Source of the DNA: Clostridia bacterium | GTDB lineage: Bacteria; Bacillota_A; Clostridia; Peptostreptococcales; Anaerovoracaceae | Assembly (NCBI GenBank): GCA_024403175.1 | Contig: JAKSSI010000002.1 | Span: 1 to 18,992, forward strand | DNA: 18,992 nt | Direction of reading: 5' to 3' | Shown here: positions 13,889 to 18,992 of the stretch, in pieces | Layout: each line of letters begins with the position of its first letter | Position numbering within the stretch: the stretch's first letter is position 1 | Translations under genes and position numbers: made by a program | Notes under the pieces: model-generated | Told to the model about the DNA's origin: nothing | The model's database searches: none | Seen by the model: only the letters and a program-made list of their open reading frames with translations

Positions 13889-15209
13889 TTCTATGACCCC
13901 CAATCTGCATGTTTCTTTCACGCGTGGTGGCACTCTTCTCAAAGTTCATTCCTTTAAGAATCGCATTCTTTCCAAATCTTTGCTTAATTTGCACCACGGC
14001 TTGCTGGGCGGACTTTTCATCCTTTAAATATGAAGGCGCATCGTCAAATAACGATATCTGCTGTATGCCATCATCAGGCACAACATTAGCGCAAGTAACA
14101 TGCACCGCCCTAACTTTCTTTTCTGGATCTACCAGTTCTTTATACAGTTTTTCCATTAAAGGAATCCAAACAGCCGAAAGATTAGTTTCCACATGATTAC
14201 ACTTCTGTCCAGACACATAATCATAAAAAGATCTGTAATTTGCTGCTTCTAAACCATTCGGATCCCAATGCCGCGGCTCTTCAGCACCATATCTTATGCT
14301 CAGCCCCATAGTGGCGCAAATAAGATTTTTTTCCGTCATCTGAAGACACAGCTGGTCTGTCATTTCGCGGACTATAAGAGCCCCTTCATCATAGCTATAA
14401 TTTCTTGGCAGAGTTTGGCCGCTACTCAAACTTTTATTTTTCGGCCTATAAGCGTGTATATCTTTTATAGTCGTTTCGTCTTGGCCCCAGGCGTGGTCTA
14501 TTATAATTTCTGCATTTTTTCCAAAGAGTTTGTAAAGCTTATCCTCGCCTTGTTCTGTATTACTCCAGCGCGCAATGCCGCCCATATCTCTAATACCTAT
14601 AGACAAAAGTCTGTTAGCCGTGCCGCTACTTATCATCCAAAAGTCTGTAATTGGCCTATGGTCCCAAAGCTGCTGCCTATAAGAATTTTCATCAAGCTCT
14701 CCAATAAAATCCGGAGATTTCTTAGCCATAATATCAAGGGCAATTTTCGCCAAATACATATTGCTGCCCACACCGGCTGTGGCTCTAACTCCAACTTCTT
14801 TCCATACGGCATCCATAAGCATTTCAGCCATGCCGCGCCCATCTTTGTTGTACATTTTAAGATAAGGCGTTACATCTAAAAATGCTTCGTCGATAGAGTA
14901 CACATGAATATCTTCGGCTGATATGTATTTCAAATACACCCTATAAATCTTTGCGGCGTATTCAATATATTTTTTCATTCGCGGAGGCGCCATTATGTAG
15001 TCCATATTTTTAGGCAAATCAAAGACTCTGCACCTGTTTTTAACCCCAAGCCTCTTCATCTCAACAGAAACGGCCAAACAGATGGTTTTTTCCGTTCTAG
15101 ATGGGTCGGCCACAACAAGGCGCGTGGTGAGAGGGTCTAAGCCTCTTTCTACGCACTCAACGGATGCATAAAAACTTTTTAAATCTATTACTAAATATAC
15201 TTTATCCAT
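13881..15209 (-). CDS. Y-family DNA polymerase (UmuC/DinB type)
   Basis: This 442-residue translesion polymerase has a palm start MDKVYLVIDLKSFYASVECV with catalytic Asp9. YSIDEAFLD (104-112) carries the second metal-binding pair D107-E108. A little finger/IMS-type TAGVGSNMYLAKIA helix-hairpin region lies near 134-147, and a C-terminal little-finger domain follows. Residues D9, D107 and E108 indicate an active enzyme. ATG 15209 is set by AAAGGAGG (15217-15224); an upstream ATG at 15239 falls inside the LexA box. It resembles the UmuC/YqjW-UvrX class more than DinB proper. Control by LexA is strongly indicated, and the YolD-like gene is co-transcribed. Confidence 0.93.
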   Translation of the reverse strand: MDKVYLVIDLKSFYASVECVERGLDPLTTRLVVADPSRTEKTICLAVSVEMKRLGVKNRCRVFDLPKNMDYIMAPPRMKKYIEYAAKIYRVYLKYISAEDIHVYSIDEAFLDVTPYLKMYNKDGRGMAEMLMDAVWKEVGVRATAGVGSNMYLAKIALDIMAKKSPDFIGELDENSYRQQLWDHRPITDFWMISSGTANRLLSIGIRDMGGIARWSNTEQGEDKLYKLFGKNAEIIIDHAWGQDETTIKDIHAYRPKNKSLSSGQTLPRNYSYDEGALIVREMTDQLCLQMTEKNLICATMGLSIRYGAEEPRHWDPNGLEAANYRSFYDYVSGQKCNHVETNLSAVWIPLMEKLYKELVDPEKKVRAVHVTCANVVPDDGIQQISLFDDAPSYLKDEKSAQQAVVQIKQRFGKNAILKGMNFEKSATTRERNMQIGGHRSG

Positions 15210-15232
15210 CCGCAGGCCTCCTTTCCACATTG

Positions 15233-15246
15233 CGAACATTTGTTCT
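15233..15246. promoter_or_regulatory. LexA (DinR) operator
   Basis: CGAACATTTGTTCT fits the Gram-positive SOS box CGAAC-N4-GTTCG/C, with perfect GAACA/TGTTC arms. It overlaps the predicted transcription start of the polymerase gene, just downstream of its -10 box, the usual place for LexA repression. Confidence 0.88.
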
Positions 15247-15247
15247 C

Positions 15248-15276
15248 ATTTTAACACCCAAGTATTGCAAAATCAA
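15248..15276 (-). promoter_or_regulatory. Promoter of the Y-family polymerase gene
   Basis: On the minus strand TTGATT (15271-15276) and TAAAAT (15248-15253) are separated by exactly 17 bp, a good sigma-A match. The LexA box starts two bases after the -10. Confidence 0.75.
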
Positions 15277-15311
15277 GCCTGCAAAAACAGCGTGTACAAA
15301 TTTTAGAACAA

Positions 15312-15342
15312 TAAAAAACCTCCGGGCATTAAGCTCGGAGGT
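15312..15342 (-). terminator. Terminator after the TM2 protein gene
   Basis: On the minus strand ACCTCCG (15336-15342) pairs with CGGAGGT (15318-15324) across an 11-base loop and is followed by six T. It lies 12 bases after the stop at 15355 and separates this gene from the polymerase unit. Confidence 0.85.
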
Positions 15343-15354
15343 CGTTCTTACTAT

Positions 15355-15780
15355 CTACCATTCAGTAAAGAGAAGGCCATCTTTATCTTTGAATTTGTTT
15401 AAGAGAATCATTACGAAATCGTAAATAATTCCAAGTCCAAAAACGCCCTGTGTAATAATGTACACAATTCCTCGGCCAATTCTTCCAGCATAGAAATGAT
15501 GTGCTCCAAAATTCCCAAAGAAGAGGCATAAAAGTAATGCTAAAAGCTTGCTCTTTGAGCTGCTGCCTTCAGGCGTAAATCTTTCTTCAGGTTCTGGCTG
15601 TGCAGAGAAATTTGTTCTATCCACTCTAGCCCAAACTTCTTCTTCGCAGTTAGGGCAAACAGGGCCATCATAATCTCTTCCGCACTTCTTGCATTCCTTG
15701 TAAAAAGAGTACGCGCCGCATCCTGGGCATTTGCTTATTCTATCTTCAACTTTAGTACCGCAGTACTGGCATTTTTTCAT
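15355..15780 (-). CDS. Zinc-ribbon and TM2 domain membrane protein
   Basis: This 141-residue protein has two N-terminal zinc ribbons (C4/C7 with C18/C21, and C30/C33 with C42/C45), a polar linker, and a C-terminal TM2 domain (about 76-135). The TM2 domain shows its hallmark LLCLFFGNFGAHHFYAGR turn and two membrane helices. TM2 proteins are widespread; their function is unsettled. GGAG precedes ATG 15780. It starts 20 bases after the stop of the SlyD-fusion gene with no terminator between, so the two are probably co-transcribed. Confidence 0.92.
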   Translation of the reverse strand: MKKCQYCGTKVEDRISKCPGCGAYSFYKECKKCGRDYDGPVCPNCEEEVWARVDRTNFSAQPEPEERFTPEGSSSKSKLLALLLCLFFGNFGAHHFYAGRIGRGIVYIITQGVFGLGIIYDFVMILLNKFKDKDGLLFTEW

Positions 15781-15800
15781 TGCAATTCTCCAATAATGGT

Positions 15801-16682
15801 TTAGTCTTCAATTTCAACCATTTCAATCTTAAAGTTAAGTTCTTTTCCAGCCATTTCGCTGTTAGCATCAAGAGTAATATTAACATCGTCCTTTGCTGTA
15901 ACAGTTACAGGTATAGGCTGACCCATAGCATTTCTTAAATATACTCTCTGTCCAACTTCAAGATTTTCAGATCCCGGAAGCTGAGCAATTTCAATTGTAA
16001 GAATATCGTTAGGGTTTGGCATGCCGTAAGCTTCTTCAGGCATAAGATGAATATCGATAATTTCGCCAACCTTCATATTAGCTACAGCCTTATCAAACCC
16101 AGGAATCATTTGGCCTGCGCCGCATGTAAAGTTAAGAGTCTGACCTCTATCGTAAGAAGAGTCAAACTTTGTTCCGTCGTTAAATGTTCCTGTGTAGTGA
16201 ACTCTTACAGCCTTGCCTACATTAGGGCCTTCAAATGCAGGCTTTCTGTGGTGGCCGCAGCATCCGCCGCCTTCGCCATGATCATGATGTCCGCAGTGTC
16301 CACCTTCTTCGTGTCCGTGGTGACCACAGCATCCACCTTCACCGTGTTCATGGTGATGGTCGCAGTTTACTCCGCCCTGCTCAAGTTCGCCTGCTAAGAA
16401 CTTTTCAACAGCTTCATCTGTATTTCCTTCAGCTCCAGAGAAAACTATAATTCCTGCATCTGCAAGTGCTGCCTTTGCGCCGCCGCCAAGGCCTCCGCAA
16501 ATAACTAAATTAACTTTATTTTCAGCAAGGAAATATGCAAGTCCTTCGTGTCCTGCTCCGTTAGAAGATACTACTGTTGCAGAAAGAATCTTTCCATCTT
16601 CTACATCATAAAATTTAAAATTTTCTGTTCTTCCAAAGTGCTGAAAAACATTACCGTTTTCGTAAGTTACTGCTATTCTCAT
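15801..16682 (-). CDS. NifX/NifB-type domain + His/Cys-rich linker + SlyD-like FKBP isomerase fusion
   Basis: This 293-residue cytosolic protein has three parts. Residues 1-100 are a dinitrogenase iron-molybdenum cofactor biosynthesis (NifX/NifB C-terminal) domain, with MRIAVTYENG...HFGR and ICGGLGGGAKAALADAGI. Residues 107-145 hold 13 His and 6 Cys in repeats of HGEGG-CCGHH type, a likely Ni/Zn/Fe-binding segment. Residues 152-293 are an FKBP-type peptidyl-prolyl isomerase of SlyD kind (VHYTGTFNDGTKFDSS, PGFDKAVANMKVGE, EAYGMPNP, then the insert-in-flap region). In usual SlyD the His-rich segment is a C-terminal tail; here it is a linker. AAAGGAG precedes ATG 16682, and TATAAT (16720-16725, minus strand) is a likely -10. 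A metallochaperone role is inferred. Confidence 0.92.
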   Translation of the reverse strand: MRIAVTYENGNVFQHFGRTENFKFYDVEDGKILSATVVSSNGAGHEGLAYFLAENKVNLVICGGLGGGAKAALADAGIIVFSGAEGNTDEAVEKFLAGELEQGGVNCDHHHEHGEGGCCGHHGHEEGGHCGHHDHGEGGGCCGHHRKPAFEGPNVGKAVRVHYTGTFNDGTKFDSSYDRGQTLNFTCGAGQMIPGFDKAVANMKVGEIIDIHLMPEEAYGMPNPNDILTIEIAQLPGSENLEVGQRVYLRNAMGQPIPVTVTAKDDVNITLDANSEMAGKELNFKIEMVEIED

Positions 16683-16801
16683 ATTTTCTCCTTTTAGCTC
16701 TTATATTAGTTTATCCTTCATTATACCATATTTTCTGCTATACTATTTTGTGTAATTCAATATACTTCTTATCCATTTAAATTGGACAGTAAAATATAAA
16801 A

Positions 16802-17623
16802 ATGGAACGAATAAAAACAATAGGGAAAATAATGTTTACAGAGCTGGACGACCCATACTACCAAGGTGTGGCAGGGCAGTTAGCATTTTTTCTTTTTCTT
16901 AGCATTTTGCCTACAGTAGCATTGCTGTCTCAGATACTTGGTCTTTTCTCGTTATCTTTAGAAGGAATCAAAGCGTGGGCAAATGTAAACATCAGTGCAT
17001 CTGGTATTAAGATGCTAGAAAATTTAATTGAAAGTAATGTCAGCACCACAGGAGGAAATATAGTTCTTCTCTTAACTACTATTTGGTCGGCATCTAAAGC
17101 GCAGTATGCTCTTAGCGGTGTAACTGATTACATTAACACAGACGGAGAAGGTTATAAGTACAGTTACATTAGGCGTAGAGCGCGCTCTTATGTGCTCATC
17201 GTAGTAATATTGGTTTTGATAGTTCTTTCGCTTGTGTTCCTTGTTTATGCGCCAGTTGTAATTCATCTTATCTTTGGAGAAAACGCCGCATTCAATCAAG
17301 TAGCATCAGCGCTTAACTCGCTTAGATGGATCATCGTATTCTTTTTCTACATGGCCATCATTAGCATGGTGTATTATCTTACGCCATCAAGAAGAACAAG
17401 ATTTATAGACATTCTTCCTGGAAGTATTTTTTCATCCATAGGTTTTATAGCTGTCACAATGATATATTCAGCCTTCACTGATTACAGCAGTGGCACAAAT
17501 ATCATATACGGTTCTATGGCAAATGTAGTAGTGCTTCTCGTTTGGTTCTGGTTTATCTCTTGGGTAATTTGTCTCGGAACCATCCTAAACAAAGCATGCA
17601 GATTAAGTAAGCAAAATAATTAG
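16802..17623 (+). CDS. YihY/BrkB family membrane protein
   Basis: This 273-residue integral membrane protein of the YihY/virulence-factor BrkB family was formerly misnamed ribonuclease BN. It has the family's LDDPYYQGVAGQLAFFLFLSILP-like start (about 16-38), a central short helix region, and six hydrophobic segments, ending with WFWFISWVICLGTILN. The transport or envelope function is unknown. ATG 16802 has no Shine-Dalgarno site; only AT-rich bases (TATAAA at 16795-16800) precede it. suhB follows after eight bases, so the two are probably one transcript. The length is typical. Confidence 0.92.
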   Translation: MERIKTIGKIMFTELDDPYYQGVAGQLAFFLFLSILPTVALLSQILGLFSLSLEGIKAWANVNISASGIKMLENLIESNVSTTGGNIVLLLTTIWSASKAQYALSGVTDYINTDGEGYKYSYIRRRARSYVLIVVILVLIVLSLVFLVYAPVVIHLIFGENAAFNQVASALNSLRWIIVFFFYMAIISMVYYLTPSRRTRFIDILPGSIFSSIGFIAVTMIYSAFTDYSSGTNIIYGSMANVVVLLVWFWFISWVICLGTILNKACRLSKQNN

Positions 17624-17631
17624 AAAAAAAA

Positions 17632-18426
17632 ATGGAATTAAAGATAATTGAAAATATAGTAAGAGATGCTGCAAAGATTATTGTACCTGATAAAGAAGGC
17701 AGCGGCTTTGTAAAGAAAAATGATATCGAACAAAAAACTTCAGTAAAAGATCTCGTTACAAAATACGATAAAGAAGTACAAGAATATCTTTACAAAGAAC
17801 TTTCAAAAGCATTTCCAAACGCAGGTTTTCTTGGCGAAGAAAGTTTGCAGCTTCCTGCATCCGAAGATGCTGGCACATTTATTATCGACCCAATCGATGG
17901 CACCACAAACTTCATTAAAGGCCTTAATCACAGTGCTATTTCTGTAGGTTATTGCCTTGGCGAAAAGATGAAATATGGTGTTGTCTACGACCCATACAAA
18001 GACGAAATGTTTACTGCCGAAAGAGGCAAGGGTGCTTTTCTTAACGGAGAAAAAATTCACGTATCAGATGAGCCGATAGAAAGATCTGTTGCGCTATACG
18101 GAACTGCTCCATACAATGCAGAGTTAACAGATATAAGCTTTAAGCTTGCATGCGAACTTACAAAGCTTGTTATCGATGGAAGAAGATTTGGTGCAGCATC
18201 GCTCGACTTCTGCGATGTAGCCGCTGGCCGTGCAGAAATCTATACAGAAATATTATTATGCCCATGGGACTGTGCAGCAGGTTCTCTTATTGCAGAAGAG
18301 GCTGGTGCAATTGTAACAGACATCTACGGAAAACCGCTTCAGTTTAAAGAGAAAACAGGTATAGCAGTAGGCACATCAAAGACTTATGACATTCTAATGG
18401 AAACGATTAAAAGGGTAGTATCCTAA
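17632..18426 (+). CDS. suhB: Inositol monophosphatase family protein
   Basis: This 264-residue Mg-dependent phosphatase hydrolyses inositol phosphates or related sugar/nucleotide phosphates. The metal site is formed by GEES (68-71) and DPIDGTTNF (86-94); the later WDCAAG motif is present too. All catalytic motifs are intact. The true substrate may be inositol-1-phosphate, fructose-1,6-bisphosphate or 3'-phosphoadenosine phosphates, which sequence alone does not settle. ATG 17632 is preceded by an A run without a Shine-Dalgarno site, eight bases after yihY. Coupling or a leaderless-like start is possible. A terminator follows after five bases. Confidence 0.93.
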   Translation: MELKIIENIVRDAAKIIVPDKEGSGFVKKNDIEQKTSVKDLVTKYDKEVQEYLYKELSKAFPNAGFLGEESLQLPASEDAGTFIIDPIDGTTNFIKGLNHSAISVGYCLGEKMKYGVVYDPYKDEMFTAERGKGAFLNGEKIHVSDEPIERSVALYGTAPYNAELTDISFKLACELTKLVIDGRRFGAASLDFCDVAAGRAEIYTEILLCPWDCAAGSLIAEEAGAIVTDIYGKPLQFKEKTGIAVGTSKTYDILMETIKRVVS

Positions 18427-18431
18427 TAGCT

Positions 18432-18462
18432 AAAACCACTGTAAATACGCAGTGGTTTTTTT
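18432..18462 (+). terminator. Rho-independent terminator after suhB
   Basis: AAAACCACTG (18432-18441) pairs perfectly with CAGTGGTTTT (18450-18459) around an 8-base loop, with a run of eight T. It ends the yihY-suhB unit. Confidence 0.9.
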
Positions 18463-18474
18463 AATGCAATTGAT

Positions 18475-18709
18475 TGCCTCAGCACAAAACTTCTCTTCGG
18501 GATATAGGTCCTCGTCGGCGGAAGAACGACGCTTTCTGCTTCAATCAGTTTCCGCCGTTCGCGAATTTTTGCGGTTTCTACAATCGAAACCGCAAAGCGC
18601 GAACTACTTCGCTCGTAGCCACTCGCTTGTGGGGAAACTTCAATTGCAGAAAGACTGTTCTTCCAAGCCTCCTGCGGAGAATCCCTCAGAGAAATTTTGT
18701 GCTGAGGCA
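18475..18709. repeat. 235-bp imperfect inverted-repeat element (MITE-like or long hairpin repeat)
   Basis: Perfect 15-bp terminal inverted repeats, TGCCTCAGCACAAAA at 18475-18489 and its complement at 18695-18709, bound a GC-richer segment. The arms continue inward imperfectly, sharing TTCTCT, GGGAT, GGAAGAAC, CTTTCTGC and GTTTCC. They reach a strong central hairpin: TTCGCG/CGCGAA and TTTGCGGTTTC/GAAACCGCAAA at 18558-18603, with a 7-base loop. ORFs on both strands are by-products of the symmetry. No transposase and no clear target-site duplication are visible. Confidence 0.8.
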
Positions 18710-18745
18710 TAATGGATCTCATTTTGCATAGTTAAAAAATGGACT

Positions 18746-18961
18746 TGTTGCCAATTGCTCAAATCTTGAGTGCTAAAGGCAACATTTTTGACTTAAACTA
18801 AGAATTTTGCGCTTGTAAAAAACAGAAACGTTGCCATAAAGAAATAATTATAGGTGAACTGGCAACATTTATACCAGTTTTCCCTACTTATCATCGCTAA
18901 ACCAGTAAATAGACGGAACAAATGTTGCCATTGCTATAACAAATTATTGAGAGTGTCAACA
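18746..18961. repeat. Three 39-bp inverted-repeat units with TGTTGCCA/TGGCAACA arms, helically phased
   Basis: Units lie at 18746-18784, 18829-18867 and 18923-18961. Each has an 8-bp left arm TGTTGCCA (CGTTGCCA in the second) and an 8-bp right arm TGGCAACA (AGGCAACA in the first, TGTCAACA in the third). Arm starts are exactly 31 bp apart in all three units, while the 23-bp interiors are not conserved. Successive arm starts are 31, 52, 31, 63 and 31 bp apart, close to 3, 5, 3, 6 and 3 helical turns. This looks like a multi-site protein-binding region; the function is unknown. Confidence 0.75.
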
Positions 18962-18992
18962 TGGAAAATTTTACCGTCTTTATAACTCATAT
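18961..18992 (+). CDS. Possible start of a gene cut by the window edge
   Basis: An ATG at 18961 opens a frame reading MENFTVFITH to the end of the window. The start overlaps the last base of the third inverted-repeat unit. The preceding GAGAGTG is only a weak ribosome binding site. Ten codons are too few for recognition; it is listed only because the repeat array points at it. Confidence 0.25.
   Translation, partial: MENFTVFITH

Noticed and set aside
14268..14879. 203-codon open frame on the plus strand within the polymerase gene
   Set aside because: It is antisense to a gene with intact catalytic motifs. Its composition is that of a shadow frame and it has no ribosome binding site.
18423..18731. 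Open frames of 85-99 codons on both strands after suhB
   Set aside because: They arise from the inverted-repeat element; both strands read alike (MPQHK...) because of its symmetry. They show no ribosome binding site and no known domain.
18768..18776. GAGTGCTAA, a perfect half of the CIRCE heat-shock operator
   Set aside because: The left half (TTAGCACTC at N9) is not matched, and no chaperone gene is adjacent; a 9-bp chance match is plausible.
18746..18961. CRISPR array or CRISPR-like repeats
   Set aside because: Only the 8-bp arms are conserved while the interiors differ. Distances between units are 44 and 55 bp and unequal, and no cas genes are present.

Overview
The window reads as a chromosomal segment of a low-GC, strictly anaerobic member of the Bacillota, most likely class Clostridia. 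The signs are AGA-rich codon use, strong AAGGAG ribosome binding sites at many genes, an [FeFe] hydrogenase of clostridial type, a YolD-like gene next to a Y-family polymerase, and parA/parB with a parS site of Bacillus/Clostridium type. A finer placement cannot be made from the sequence alone. parS-parA-parB usually lies near the replication origin in these bacteria, so the window may be origin-proximal.

Left part (1-6730): a GC-rich edge, a perfect 16-bp parS, then parA and parB. A shared terminator separates parB from a convergent DUF6273-like gene on the minus strand. A gene-free divergent region (2677-3083) carries a CsoR-like palindrome, a free-standing terminator, several inverted repeats and a promoter. 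Next comes a two-gene hydrogenase operon: a NuoF iron-sulfur domain fused to a GltD-like flavoprotein, overlapping hydA. The layout suggests an H2-NAD(P)H or ferredoxin redox module.

Middle (6731-13708): a membrane-bound diguanylate cyclase on the minus strand; a three-gene FecCD-type metal/cofactor ABC importer (permease, ATPase, lipoprotein) with tight overlaps; a tRNA-Arg(CCT) on the minus strand; tadA overlapping a gene for a secreted/anchored Ig-like coiled-coil protein; and the azlC-azlD branched-chain amino acid exporter pair.

Right part (13634-18992): on the minus strand, an SOS-type Y-family DNA polymerase with a clear LexA box, followed by a short YolD-like gene whose 3' end runs into azlD; a zinc-ribbon/TM2 protein; and an unusual fusion of a NifX/NifB-type domain, a His/Cys-rich linker and a SlyD-like FKBP isomerase. 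On the plus strand, a YihY membrane protein and an inositol-monophosphatase-family protein (suhB). The last 530 bases hold a 235-bp imperfect inverted-repeat element, then three 39-bp units with TGTTGCCA/TGGCAACA arms. In each unit the arms start exactly 31 bp apart, and all intervals are close to whole helical turns, ending at a possible gene start at the window edge. This last structure is the least explained and most interesting signal.

No CRISPR array, transposase, phage gene or recognised defence system is visible.
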